Part shown: in pieces, positions 50,931 through 62,955 of the stretch | Layout: the number at the start of each line of letters is the position of its first letter | Position numbering within the stretch: position 1 is the first letter of the stretch | Program-made: the position numbers and the translations under genes | Notes under the pieces: model-generated | Seen by the model: the letters and a program-made list of their open reading frames with translations, nothing else | What the model was told of the DNA's origin: nothing | The model's database searches: none | Assembly (NCBI RefSeq): GCF_040712315.1 | Contig: NC_134017.1 | Location: 1,332,001-1,396,000, forward strand | Source: Castanea sativa | Taxonomy: Eukaryota; Streptophyta; Magnoliopsida; Fagales; Fagaceae | Length of the DNA stretch: 64,000 nt | Reading direction: 5' to 3'

Positions 50931-51022
50931 ACAACAATAGGAGCAGAGTTAGGAATTTTTGTTTGGGGGCCCGATTTGTTGTCTATACAAACTTCAGTAC
51001 ATATACCACATACATCTATACA

Positions 51023-51024
<2 letters not shown>

Positions 51025-51066
<42 letters not shown>
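51025..51066. repeat. (CA)n microsatellite
   Basis: About 20 CA units. Confidence 0.95.
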
Positions 51067-51068
<2 letters not shown>

Positions 51069-51099
51069 TTTAGTATCTTTCACAATGAAATCCTTAAAA

Positions 51100-51950
51100 T
51101 TAAATGTTTTATAGAGTTAAATTCAGCTTTCACCATCTTGTATAGTGAATTCTCTAAAATTTTCATTTCAATATAAGTTACTAAATTGTTTACCATTGCA
51201 AGTAAAAAATTTTGAATTGAACTAATGAAGTGTTCAGACATGAATAATTCAAAACTTTAAACAATATGAGAACGCATTTTATAACAAAAAATAAATTTGA
51301 GAAATAGTTCATTCTCTATAACTACTATGTAAGAAGGCTATAATTTGAAGAGGAAAACAATAAGAGAAATATACCTAGGAGGCTATAGGATCAAGGAAAT
51401 ATTGTATAATATACCAAGTCTGACAAGTTTAGGCCTTTCTCTCATCTAGAGCCTTTCTCTCTTCAAAGTTATCGCCGACAATATCTTTTTGAATAGTGTG
51501 TTTTCCCCTTTCCCCCTTTATTCATTTTTGTTTTTTGTGTGCTATCTTTAACCTGGTAGGTGAAGCCATCTTGTCCTTTTTGATTTTTTGCTCCTTTTTA
51601 TAGCTTCCCATCATTTCTTTAGTTCCTTTTCTCCTGCATGTTAGTTGCATGGCATTACATTCTTTCAAGTCAACTTTTGACCCTTGGATCCTATTATGAT
51701 TTGCTCTAATTTTTTTCCTTTTCTTTTTTAATGTTACTCTTCCTTTGCCTTTTGCCTTACATTTTCCCCTGTTTTTTGGGTTTTGCTTTGTCTGTCTCTA
51801 TTCTTCACTCCAATCACTTGTTTCCTTTTCTGTGTTTTCCTCATTTTCTTTTCTAGTCTTTGTCGTTTACTCTAAGTGTTCTCTTTTTTTCTTTTTTTCT
51901 TTTTTCTGGTTCATGGGTTGGTTTGTTGGCACCTTGCTCCCTATGCATGC
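51100..51950. other. T-rich region, possible LINE 5'UTR
   Basis: From about 51420 the sequence becomes pyrimidine-rich and leads without break into LINE ORF1, so it may be the element's 5'UTR. No gene seen. Confidence 0.4.
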
Positions 51951-51976
51951 AAGGTGTCATTGTTAGTCCTGAACCT

Positions 51977-53862
51977 ATGGACAACAATATTGAAGCGAGA
52001 GAGTATGGTTGGACAGATAGTAGTGATACAAACTATAGTAGGGACATGTGAACAGAGGAGATGAAATATGATTTGCTATCAAGCGATGACGAGATACTTT
52101 TTACCAGGCACAGACCCATTATAAGACTTGATCAGGATGATGTTGCTGCTCAAAGGGAATTTTGGAATAGGTGCGCTATTGGCTTCCTTTTGGATTATCG
52201 AAAATTCTCAGTGAGTTTCTTTCAAAATATTATTAATGCTGCTTGGAGACTCAAAGGACCAGTAACTGTGGTGGGTCGTGAATCATACTTCTATATTTTG
52301 CATTTTGAATATATTGAAGATCTTTAGCATATCTATAATGAAAGACCGTGGGCTTTGGAAGGGGCTTTGCTAGTTTTGGAGAAATGGAGACCTAACCTAC
52401 TACTGAATCATCTTCACTTAAATTACATTTCAATTTGGGTACAATTTCATGGTCTTCCTCTTGAATACCAATATCCAAAGCTAACAGAGTACATGGGGCA
52501 ATTGATGGGTATCGTGGAACAAGTTGATTGGAAGGATAAAATGCCTAGAAACATTAGGTTTATACGGGTTAAGGTAAGGATAGACCCATGGTTGCCAGTT
52601 ATTACAGGTTTTAACTTAAGAACAGATGAAGGATCTCACTTCTGGATTCAATGCCAATATGAGAGAGTACACAAATTATGTAATTGGTGTGGATTAATAG
52701 GACATACTCGAAGGCAATGTACTTAGTGCATGGATGATATTGAAAGAAACTTATATAGAAAAAGAACGAGAATTCAAGATCTTTATCAGGTTCAGTTTTG
52801 GTTTGATACGTTGCAACCACAGTCTTCAAATGATCTACGAGCATTTTATAGGAGAAGATGGACAATACAAATTAGATTTGGACATCTAACTCAAACTTTA
52901 GGACATGCAGCACCTTTCACCAAGTCCACCACATGCATCCCAACATCCCATACCCAACACTACACAACCACCAAAAAGTCACATGCAAACACCCAACCTA
53001 GCCCCCCTAAGCCAACAATGCTCATCAACCAAATAATAATGAATCCATACTTAATGTTGCGATTAATCTATTAAACTTGAAAAATATGGCAGTACCTCCT
53101 ACACCAGCAAACTCACTAGCCTCAACTAATTCAATCCCTACCAACCCAGAGACAGTTGATCAAGAGACTGGACAGATAGCTACAAACAGGTTCTCCACAA
53201 GACCTCCTTGAGCACCACTAGAAAATTCAAATTTGACCTGGGCATGGATTGAAGGGAATGACCCTTTCATCACCAATGGACAAAGTCGACATCAAGATTT
53301 TGAAGCATCGGAGACAGAGAGTGATACAACAGCGGTGTTGTTTAACTTGGATAGCTTGAATGAGGAAATGCATGAAACTATACAACCTCGACCTTGGATG
53401 AATGGCTTCATACCAAAGTCTCTAGATTCTTTTATTGAATCTTTAGTACAGAGAGTTAACCGTGGGAGATTCAGATTTGAATTGGGAGGGTCAAGCACTG
53501 GGCCAAGCCTCCTACCTGATCAGGCTGAGACAACCTAATCAAAAAATGTTGACCCAAATTGCATAAATGACTAGGAGATAGCCCATGATACTACTACTGC
53601 TGACCCAAGCCCACATGCAATCCTCTCTTGTGTTAGCTCAGCTTGTCACATGGAAGGAAGGGTGAGTGACCTTAGTCCATTTGAATTGCTCACCTTAGGC
53701 CCAGGCCCACCTCTTCCTAATACTCTTGAACCAACAACCTCTGCCAACATCACACTGGACCAAATGATACACCTCATATCCATACCTGAGGAGGATATTC
53801 TGTTTGAGAATTCAAGGAAACGACTTAGGAAAGAGATAGAGAGGTTTGGGAAGGAATATTAG
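51977..53862 (+). pseudogene. LINE ORF1, DUF4283 and zinc knuckle
   Basis: An ATG at 51977 (MDNNIEAREYGW) leads, after a stop near 52049, to a DUF4283-like segment (52061-52327, then 52355-52726). Visible blocks are SFFQNIINAAWRLKGPVTVV, FHGLPLEYQYPKLTE and the knuckle LCNWCGLIGHTRRQC, a CX2CX4HX4C zinc site, just before a stop. The later frames to 53862 are the divergent C-terminal part. ORF1 products bind LINE RNA. At least three stops break the frame. Confidence 0.88.
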
Positions 53863-54015
53863 ACAAAGGCTTTGCTGTGGATTCTTTGATAAAGAAAGCT
53901 AGTTAGTTGTTAGTACCTTATAAGAAATACAACAAACAACTACTGCAACCACTGCCATTGTTGAATCAGAAAATGGGTTCTGGGAAGCTGGCCCTCAGCA
54001 ACTTCTCCAACAGCC

Positions 54016-54799
54016 ATGAGGGTCTTGAGTTGGAACTGTAGAGGGCTGGGCAACCCCTTTGCAGTGCTCCAATGTCAAAAAAAGGCCCACAAATATAATC
54101 CCAATATTTTGTTTTTGATGGAAATTAAACTGGACAGAGGTAAGGACTGAATCTTTTGAGAAAGTGTGGTTTTTTGAATGGATGGGAAGTCCTAAGGGAG
54201 GGACTCAATGGAGGACTTTTGCTATGATGGTCACAGGAGCAGAAGCTTACAATCCAATACAGCTCGAGGCATATGATCCACTCAAAAATGCTAGATCATA
54301 AAGGTACTCATCTTTCTATAACTTTCATTTATAGGCAACCTGCCCATACTAAAGGGAGGAAGTTTGGATAGAGCTTAAACACCTCAGGCACTTAACCAAG
54401 ATGAACTGGCTTTGCATTGGAGACTTTAATTAAATCCTATCCCATGAGGATAAATTTGCTTTTAACTCTAGGAAGATTGTTAAAGCTGATTTGTTTCAAC
54501 AAATCTTGAGTGAATTAGAGTTGTGTGAACTTGAGGCTAAATGTCAAAAGTACACATGGATGAATCGGAGGGAGGATGAAAGCTTTGTCATGGAAAAATT
54601 GGATAGGGCTTTTGCCACTGTGGATTGGATCAATTCTTATCCACAATATACTCTCCATAACCACCCTATCATTAGGTCTGATCATGGTGCTATTCTCCTA
54701 GACTTAGAAAATAAACACCGTTTTAGGAGAAGGCTTTTTAAGTTTGAGAAGATGTGGGTTAATCATAATGAGTGTCAGCATGTAGTCCAAAATGCCTAG
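54016..54799 (+). pseudogene. LINE ORF2, apurinic endonuclease domain
   Basis: Begins MRVLSWNCRGLGNPFA at 54016, the typical plant L1 ORF2 start (SWNCRGLG). It continues through NWLCIGDFN near 54410 and ends with RSDHGAILLDL, carrying the SDH catalytic histidine. In-frame stops near 54150 and 54430, plus frame changes, make it inactive. Confidence 0.88.
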
Positions 54800-55329
54800 G
54801 GAGTGACTGTTAATGGGACAAGAGCATTCCAACTTCAGAATAAATTGGCAAATGTTAGGAAACAATTCATTAAATGGAACAAGGAGGGGTTTGGAAGAGT
54901 TGAAAAGGAAATTAGGACCAAACAAGAACTTCTTCAGAACTTGTAGGACTCCATTCACACCTTAGAGGATGTTAGGAGAGAAAATGAACTTAGAAAAGAG
55001 TTAGAAGACTTGCTGATTAAAGAAGAGATTAAATGGGCTCAAAAGGCTAGGTGTGATTGGGTTATCCAAGGGGATAAGAACACAAAGTACTTCCAAAATG
55101 TTGTTAACAAAGAAGGGCCAAAAACAGGATTGTAAGCCTAAGGAAAGCTGATAGCACCCTGACTGAGAATTTTGGAGAAATAGAAAGAATTAAGGTATTA
55201 CATTTTAAGGATAGATTCACTGAAACAAAATCTCAAATCAGTTCATTGGATCCTTGGTAAGTTAGAACATCTTCCTATTCCCAAGTTGACCCACCAACAG
55301 TTAATTCAACTTGAACAACCTCTTACAAA

Positions 55330-56180
55330 TCTTGAATTGAATCGGCAGTCTTTCAGTTAGGCCCACACAAGTCCCCTGGTCCAAATGGCATCCCAACATT
55401 TTTTTACCAAGAGTACTGGAGTATATTAAAGCAGGCTATTCTAAATTCTGTTCATGCTTTCTTCCATTCAGGCTCAATGCTGAAAGCTCTAAACAAAACT
55501 TTCATTACCCTTATCCCTAAAGTAATGATGCTAGAGGAGGTCTCTCAATTTAGGCCAATAAGCCTTTACAATGTAACCTATAAGATCATATTCAAGATAA
55601 ATGGTTAATAGGTTGAAACCTTTAATGGATAAGCTCATATCACCATACCAAAAGGCTTTTATACAAGGTAGAAACATATCGGATAATATTCTCCTTGCAC
55701 ATGAAATCATTGACACTTTTAAGAAAAAGAAGGGTATGAAAAAAGGATATGGGGCTCTCAAAGTTGACAAGTGCAAAGTTTATGATAGGGTAAGTTGGAG
55801 TTTCCTTAAGGCAATGCCGATCTCAATGAATTTTGGTAGTAACTGGGTCCACAAGATCATGGAATGTTTTTCCTCAGTGCAATATGCTCTTCTTCTAAAT
55901 GGCAGCCCTACTCAAGAGTTCCTTCCAACCAAAGGAGTTAGACAAGGGGATCCAATCTCCCTCTATTTGTTCTTGTTTTATGCCATTATTTTGTCCACTG
56001 CTCTTATACAAGCTAAAGGCCAAAAGAAAATTAAAGGAATCAAACTAAATAGAAATGGACTCTCCTTTACTCATCTATTCGATGCTGATGATTCTTTATT
56101 TTTCTTTCAAAATGATAGGAACTCTCTGAACAATTTGAAGGGCATAATCCTTTGGTATTGCTCCCTCACGGGTTAGAGCA
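55330..56180 (+). pseudogene. LINE ORF2, reverse transcriptase domain
   Basis: Blocks run from GPHKSPGPNGIP (55360) and FRPISLYNVTYKI (55550) to PYQKAFIQGRNISDNILLAH, ALKVDKCKVYDRVSW (motif A aspartate kept), GVRQGDPISLYLF and HLFDADDSLFF. The last replaces the usual FADD phenylalanine with D but keeps the two catalytic aspartates. A frameshift lies near 55600 and a stop at 56174. Non-functional because of the breaks. Confidence 0.9.
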
Positions 56181-56188
56181 TTAATTTC

Positions 56189-57358
56189 ATGAAATTTGAT
56201 TTGTATTGCTCTCTTAATATGCACCCTTCTATTCAGGAATCCTTAGTTGATGCATTGCAGGTTAATTTAGTTCATAATCCTAGAAAATATCTGGGTCTAA
56301 ATTTCAAATTAAGGGGTAGAAGAGTTGTAGATTTTGAAGATTTGGTAGAGAGGCTTCAAATAAAACTTCTGGGTTGGAGTGCTAAATTGTTGTTTCAAGC
56401 TGGTAGAGCAACTCTAGTCTCAATAGTACTACAATCTATGCCATTATACACTTTCTCCTGCTTTAAAGTACCAAAGACAATCTGCAACAAATTGGATGCT
56501 ACCATTAGAGATTTTTGGTGGGAGTATAAAGAAGGTACTAGGAAAATGCATTTAATTGGATGGGATAAGCTTTGTACTCCTAAGAGTAAGGGTGGACTTA
56601 GTTTCAAAAGATTTAGTGATTTCAATCAAGCAATGTTGGCTAAACAGTATTGGAAAATTCAAAGTAATCCTAACTCCCTACTAGCTAGAACCTACAAAGC
56701 CAAATACTTCCCTAGGACCTCTTTGAAAGATTATACTCCCAAACCTTTCCACTCCTAGACTTGGAGAGCTATTGCTAACCCTTAATGTACTGTACTGCAT
56801 GAAGGAAGATGAATAGTGGGTGTAGGGCACCAAATACCTCTCAATCATCCAGATTGGTTTCAGGCTCCATGTCATAAGTTAAGGGAGCTCAATTTGACCA
56901 ATGGCACAGTGGCTGACCTTATAGATCCAAATTCTAAGGCCTAGAATTGTAATCTTTTAAGGAAATTATACTCATACCCCACTTGCACAGAGATCATGAG
57001 AACTCCTAGCCCTAAAACAAATTATAACCCTGACAAGCTAGTCTAGAAGCATTTCTCTTCAGGGAATTATCAGGTAGCTCAAGCTTACTCACTTTTACAA
57101 CAACATCAACCCCAATCCACGGGAAATGGAGCAACAAGTGCTCAATTGTCGAACTCTAACTGGAAGTGCTTCTGGAAGGTCAAATTACCTACTAGAATTC
57201 TTACTTGTGTTTGGAAAATTATGCAGGAAAGCTTACCTATGTTTGAAACTCTTCAAAGGAGGGGGGTTATGAACTATGCTAACTGCCTGGTGTGTGATCC
57301 AGAGGTGGAATCTACCTCTCATCTCTTCCTTCAGTGTAATTTTGCAAGAGTTGTCTAG
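56189..57358 (+). pseudogene. LINE ORF2, post-RT and zf-RVT region
   Basis: NPRKYLGLNFKLRGRRV, LFQAGRATLVSIVLQSMPLY, FWWEYKEGTRKMHLIGWDKL and KSKGGLSFK are followed, after stops, by the zf-RVT segment FWKVKLPTRILTCVWKI and NCLVCDPEVESTSHLFLQC. The frame stops just before the hAT-type insertion and its flanking duplication. Confidence 0.88.
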
Positions 57359-57365
57359 CATGGAT

Positions 57366-58144
57366 CAGTGGCGACGCCACTCAGAAGCCAGGGTGTTCCT
57401 AGGAACACCCTGGCTTGAATTTTTTTTATTTTTTTATATATAATAATTTAATTTTTTTTATTTGTTTACCCTTAAAAAAAAAAAAATAGGAACACCCTCA
57501 AGTAATATAAGGAACACCCTCAAAATTTTTATACCAAACAAATTTTGAACTAAAAGGCATGCAGAGGTAGGGGTGTGTGCACACATGAGGTGTGTGCTTA
57601 CGCACAGTGGGGTGTGTGCTAGACTCCTAATAGTTAGTAAAAAATATGAATGAAGCAACTAAACACCAATAATTAATAATTTAATTAACTAATACATTAT
57701 AAAAGACAAACAAATTAAATTATGTTAGGCTAAACAAAAATTAATAATTTAATAATTTAATAATTAATGAAACAACAATACAACAAATTATAGTTTATAA
57801 AAGACAAACAAATTTATGAAACAACTAAACAACAATAATTAATAATTTTATTAATATTTCAAATGAACTTATAGTTTATTGTACCGATATCTTTGTTCAT
57901 TAATTTCTTTTCTTTTTATTTTTTTTAAAATTTTTTTCTTTTGAGGTTTTTCGGTGTGCAGAATGCAAATTTGTTTTGGTTTTAAGAATTTTTTTTTAAG
58001 TACAAACTTCATGCTTGCCAAATTTTGAATTGCGGTCAATATTTATCGAAATGTCCCGAAACACCTGAAATAGACCGAAATGACTCAAAAAATTTTCAAA
58101 GTGAAATAGAAATACCCTGAACAAAATTCCTGGAGTCGCCACTG
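57366..58144. mobile_element. Non-autonomous hAT-type element nested in the LINE
   Basis: Its ends cagtggcgacgcc and ggagtcgccactg are inverted repeats. An exact 8-bp duplication gcatggat flanks it (57358-57365 and 58145-58152). The 8-bp target site and CAGTGGCG end are the hAT signature. A perfect 28-bp palindrome (57387-57414, centre tcctagga) lies just inside the left end. No transposase frame, so it needed help in trans. It interrupts LINE ORF2 between the zf-RVT and RNase H parts. Confidence 0.92.
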
Positions 58145-58152
58145 GCATGGAT

Positions 58153-58976
58153 CAGCTCTTGTAATCAAAGCAATAGAACTTAACACCTTCTCAGTGAAAC
58201 AGTGAATTTGGACCTATATCAAGACTAATAGTATCACAGGCAGCATGAAAATGGAGCTTCTTCAAGCTATGTTCACTATCCTTTGGTCAATTTGGAACCA
58301 TAGAAATATGGTTCTTCACAAAGGGAAGGTCCCTAATCCTATGGAAATTGTGCTAATGTCCCAATCTCTTATTTGCAGGTATAGAGAGGCATTTCAATTC
58401 TAATAGAGTTAGAGAAAAAGATACAAGCCAAAGTCAAGTATCTCAATACTTTCTCAAAGTTGTCAAGTCCTTATCAAGGTGGCTACAGCCAAGAATAATA
58501 TAGAACAAAAAGATGTGGTTTCGCATTTGAAGCTAGGAGGATGGACGGTGCTCTTCTATTTAGAGGTGGTGCTAGCTGTGGAAAACCAACTCAACCCCTT
58601 GTAGCTTAGGAAGCTCTAGTGGAGGCTCTGATTAAAGTGCTTGCTTTAGGTTTTCATAGAACCTTTGTAGTGACTAATGACAAAAGACTAGTGGAGCTAT
58701 GCAACAACCAAAGGAAGGCAACCTGGTTGGACCAAGCCTTGGCAATGGATCTGCAGAATCTTTACCAGAAGGGTCTGATCACACATTTTTTGTTAGTCCC
58801 TAATGTTGTGGTAGGCCAGATTTTGTTTGTAGCTAGTATAGCCACGAGGTTTCCTGTTCAATGTTTCCAGCAGTATATGTCTAGTAATAGCTTCACAATG
58901 TAGCTTGGTTAATCGTTGTACTCTCTGACTTTTTTCTTTTTAATAGATGTTGACTCTGTTTTATTAAAAAAAAAAA
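58153..58976 (+). pseudogene. LINE ORF2, RNase H-like C-terminal part and 3' tail
   Basis: Continues the LINE after the hAT-type insertion. It shows LWSIWNHRNMVLHKG and then a weak RNase H-like segment (58619-58903) with EALIKVLALGFHRTFVVTND. The 3' end has a gttgactctgttttatt lead into poly(A). Stops break the frame repeatedly. Confidence 0.75.
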
Positions 58977-59003
58977 TTATAACAAAAAAAAGAATGAAAT
59001 ATT

Positions 59004-59199
59004 GAATACAAATCCTTTGTACCACATTTTGTATTCTACTTTATGTTCTACCGATACAACTCGTCATTTTTTTTTTTTTTCTTTTCATTTTAAACTTTAG
59101 CTGTTTTATAAGGAAAGTAAACAAATACATGGCTTGACAAGTTGTGATTGGTAGAACATAAAACGAAATACAAAAATGTGGTATAGAAGATTTGTATTC
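59004..59199. mobile_element. MULE-type MITE
   Basis: Roughly 65-bp terminal inverted repeats begin gaatacaaatc and end gatttgtattc, with a 9-bp duplication tgaaatatt on both sides (58995-59003 and 59200-59208). Long inverted repeats with a 9-bp target site fit Mutator-like elements. 196 bp, non-coding, 28 bp past the LINE poly(A). Confidence 0.85.
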
Positions 59200-59289
59200 T
59201 GAAATATTAACTTAAAATTTAACATTCCCAAAACTACATTAAACTATCCAAAATTAACAAACTATAAAAATTAAAGCCTATATTCTATC

Positions 59290-59615
59290 CTAGATCAATT
59301 GTTAGAACTCTCTATTAGCTTGATGCTTGAATCCCATAACTGCTCATGCAAACCTGATTGGAGCATTGCTGGGAGAATGCAGGACATCAATTTTTTTTCA
59401 AGAAGTAACTTTGTTTTAATTTGGACTCCTTTCTCTTGTATAACTAGATCAACCAATATGATTGCCGATTCTCTTTCTGATTGGGCTGGATCTTGTAACA
59501 AAGAAGGGCCCATTACATCTTTCCTCTCTCCCACCTTCGGATTTATGGGCTGAAAATAAGGAGATAGGCTCCTTTACTCTTTCGTATAATACAATATTTT
59601 ATTAATTAAGAAAAA
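59290..59615 (+). pseudogene. Second LINE RNase H fragment with 3' tail
   Basis: The frame 59299-59553 reads NFVLIWTPFSCITRSTNMIADSLS with DWAGSCNKEGPITSF. This resembles the last part of the RVT_3 RNase H of plant LINEs (the N-x-x-AD-S/A-L-A block). It ends with tacaatattttattaatt plus an A run near 59609. It is probably a separate, strongly 5'-truncated LINE. Confidence 0.6.
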
Positions 59616-59619
59616 AAAT

Positions 59620-60270
59620 TGGAAAACCAGCCGCATTGAATCAAACTAAGTGGCTCAGCTATGCTGTAAGATTCTTAGGACTTGTTTGTTCTTTGGGTTT
59701 TTACTTTTTGTGCTAAATTTGTTCATTTGGTTTTAAGATTTTGAAGGCCCATAAACTAAAAGAAAGAATTTTTTTTTCCCCTAGGTAATAAGTGCCAACT
59801 AGCTAGAGTTTTATTTGAATTAATTGATGATAAGTTGATTTATAAATCTACGAACTTGAGAGAGAGAGAGAGAGAGAGATGTCATTATAAATAGGGCTAT
59901 ATTCATTAAAGGACAAAACTTAAATGCGGCACCTTATGTCCACTACCTAAGTTTTGCCTTTCATTAAATATACAATATTGTTCATTTTAATTTATTTAAT
60001 CACAAGTTGTATCTCGTTACAAAAATAGATTACATTTTCTAAGTCGGTATACATTTTTGTTGAACAAGTTTGAGTTTTTTAATGAACTACTTGATTAACT
60101 TTTTCTTTTACATATATAATAAAAACTATGACTAAATTAATTTATATCTTCATGAATCAATAACTAAAGTATATATTTAGACTATATAATTAACTATTTT
60201 TATTATCAATAAATTAAAAGTAATAAATTGATATCACTTATTTACAAATTTACATAACTCAAACTCAAAT
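59620..60270. other. Intergenic, no gene
   Basis: An (AG)n run lies near 59856-59879, with AT-rich sequence elsewhere. No coding frame recognised. Confidence 0.5.
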
Positions 60271-60282
60271 CTATATTAGTAT

Positions 60283-60463
60283 AGAGGTGTGTTACATCCA
60301 AAATATTTTTACAACAAATCATAGGTGGTTAGTTATTATTGGTTCAAATTTGAAAATAGCACTAAGATTACTTTTTTGCCCCAACAATAACAACTAGTAA
60401 CAATATGCCACTTATGATTTGTTGTAAAAATATTGTGAAAATGTTGTAAACATATCATTTCTC
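60283..60463. mobile_element. MITE with 9-bp target duplication
   Basis: The 9-bp tattagtat occurs at 60274-60282 and 60464-60472. The interior is an inverted repeat: ttttacaacaaatcataggtgg on the left and ccacttatgatttgttgtaaaa on the right. No coding content. The target size fits a Mutator- or hAT-type MITE. Confidence 0.75.
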
Positions 60464-60479
60464 TATTAGTATATTATAA

Positions 60480-61480
60480 ACATATAATATTATATATACA
60501 TTAATGGAGTCTCATACTTACAAACTTGTTCATGAGTTATTATGTTTGAGTTCGACTTGTTTAATAGTCAAACCTAAACTTAGTTTTAAGTTTAGCTCAA
60601 TGGTTAAATAACAAGTTTTTTTCTTGAACAACTTGGTTCGTTGATAGCCCTAATTTCGAGGGAAATTGGGAACTTTTCTATCTGCGCAATTTATAAATCT
60701 AACGAACTTTCAATGAGAGAGAGAGAGAGAGAGAGATCAGAACCTTTTTTTTTCTTATCTAAAATAACTACAGTTTTTCTTAACCATCTGATAGCAAGGA
60801 AAAGCTGATTTTTTAGACTTCTAAAAAAATGATGAACAAAAGATTAAGCTTCACTAAAGAACAAATTTTTCTTTAATATCATATAACAAGAACAGCTTTT
60901 CTACTTCGGGGTGTGTGGGGAAAAGAAAAAAGAAGATCTTGATTCTTTGATTTCAATAGGAATGTGTTTTAAAATTTTAATAACTGACTACATGATCCCC
61001 AACAAGATAGAGGCAACGTCCATTATATATGCAACATCATAATCATCATGCAAATATTGATTTTGATTTTATGTCTGCTAATCAGTTCTCAGACAGCATA
61101 TATATATGATGCTCTCCACATTTCCAAATAAACACCTATTCAATTACATAGATTTTTTTTTTTGGAACTGAAAATGATTAATACCCTACAATTTTTATTA
61201 CAAGATTTGAACCATTAAATAATCCAAATAAAAGTGAGTGATATCTTTTAATTATTTTTGTTGTAAAGCACATGATCCAATTATCCCTCGAAATCTTGCA
61301 TTGATCACACACTGATTTTCCTTAAGCACATGCCCTCGATCGAAGCCAAACAAATCCTACTCCAGATTTAGGAAGAGATCGAGGCAATCCCATGTGAGTG
61401 AGCATTGCAACATTATGCCCTCGTTACCTTCCAACAAGAGTAATTAATTTGAATGTCGCAAATCATTTTCTATTATAAAT
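60480..61480. other. Intergenic, no gene
   Basis: An (AG)n run lies near 60714-60735 and an A/T-rich sequence follows. No gene recognised. Confidence 0.5.
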
Positions 61481-61484
61481 AAGA

Positions 61485-61486
<2 letters not shown>

Positions 61487-61545
<59 letters not shown>
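61487..61545. repeat. (ATT)n microsatellite
   Basis: About 19 ATT units. Confidence 0.95.
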
Positions 61546-61546
<1 letters not shown>

Positions 61547-61705
61547 GCTTTTTTAAGACAAAAAAACTCTGAACTCATACGCACTTCCTGCTCTATTTAG
61601 TGACTTTGGATACCAAAATGAGAAAGAAAAAAAAAAAAGGGAAAAAGAAACAAAAGCAAGAATGGCTTGGTAGTAGCCAATTAGGTAAGCTTAAAAACTG
61701 ATTGG

Positions 61706-61870
61706 TAGCTCAATTAGAAAAGTCGCTAGTGGTTGAATAAGAAATTTGGAGTTTAATTTTTTATTACACAATAAATTAATTGATGTCTTAGTCTAATGAT
61801 AAAACTATTATTATGAGTAGACGTTATACGTTGAAACTCTTTCTCTCTTTAATTAAAAAAAAAAAAAAAC
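61706..61870 (+). mobile_element. tRNA-derived SINE (family A), plus-strand copy
   Basis: ggtagctcaattag (decayed A box), gagtttaatttt (decayed B box), aattgatgtcttagtctaatgataaaa and agtagacgttatacgttgaaactct align with the minus-strand copy at 47551. It ends in a poly(A) run at about 61856-61869. Weak cttaaa words on both sides may be a short target duplication. Confidence 0.75.
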
Positions 61871-61929
61871 TTAAATAAAGAAAAAGAAAATAAAAAAGAT
61901 TGCTTGGAGTTTGGTGCCCATCTAACTAC

Positions 61930-62940
61930 AGCCCAAGTTGGTGAGAAGATCTAGACTCTTGGACCACAGTGTTGGAGAGTTGGACCAGAGGTCCTTTGTC
62001 CCTAGCCTGAGAGCGCCTATGTGCCATATTGGACCACAAATTAACAATGTGACATACTGTACATTTTTTTGTTTTCTTCTAATTCTTATTTGTTCCATTT
62101 TTTTTTCTTTCTTCTTCTTTTTCTTGGGGGCCAAACAAAACATAACTAAAACTTTGAGTAAGTGATATAAATGAAGGTTTTATTATTATTATTATTATTT
62201 TGGACTGAGTCAATGACTCAAAATCCGGACATGCTAAAATAATGCATAACAGAATGGCAAAGCATATTGCAAGAAAAATCAGATGCCTATAATCATACTA
62301 ATTATATGCACACTTAGAATGTTAATTAAGATCAAACCAATGCTTTTATAAATATAGGAACTTATAAAAAAAATAGTGCCATCAAAAGTCTAATCACAAA
62401 AATTAATATCTAAACTGCAAAATTCATTCTAATAATGTACAAAAACCAAACTAAAATTAAAAAATAAATAAATAAAAAGGAATTTAAGTTTTACCGCTAC
62501 ACAAATGAAGACAAAAGTGGGTACAGTATGGAAAGCTATATTAACAAAATAAGATGCCAAGCTTATGGCTTAATCTCATTTGGAAACAAAAACCAGTTGT
62601 TCCTTCGGATGGATGCTGGTGGGCTGGCTACCAACCAACAGCTAAATTTTTTTTGCTGTTAATGATCGTACAATATATATGCACAAGAACAAGAAACCAA
62701 CCACCAAGAATGATACATTATACGTGATTATTCTTACAACCTGAGAGCTTTATTAAATTAATGCCCTCTTTTGGTGATGTATTGCAATACTTTCGTAAAA
62801 TTTGAAGATAGTTGGAGACAAAGATTAGTCGTTATACTAATAATTTTTTATCATCTAAGTAAGAGAATGGGAATGGTAGATAGAATTTAATACCGGGATA
62901 GTTAGGTACTTTTGTGAACTTGTACTATATAGAAAATGAT
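61930..62940. other. Intergenic, no gene
   Basis: A short region of higher GC near 61925-62040, then AT-rich DNA. Open frames there have no domain. Confidence 0.5.
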
Positions 62941-62955
62941 TATTCACCTAAAAGT

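Larger units (their letters stand above)
51950..58976 (+). mobile_element. Near full-length, inactive L1-type LINE
   Basis: The plus-strand order is ORF1 (DUF4283 plus CCHC zinc knuckle), endonuclease, reverse transcriptase, zf-RVT region, RNase H-like tail and a poly(A) run at 58965-58976. This is the layout of plant L1 LINEs. Many stops and frameshifts occur in both ORFs. The element is interrupted by a 779-bp hAT-type insertion at 57366-58144. The 5' end is uncertain and could extend to about 51420. I found no target-site duplication. Confidence 0.9.

Noticed and set aside
51025..51066. Regular repeat that might suggest an array
   Set aside because: It is a plain (CA)n microsatellite with no spacers. 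No CRISPR-like structure exists in this window.
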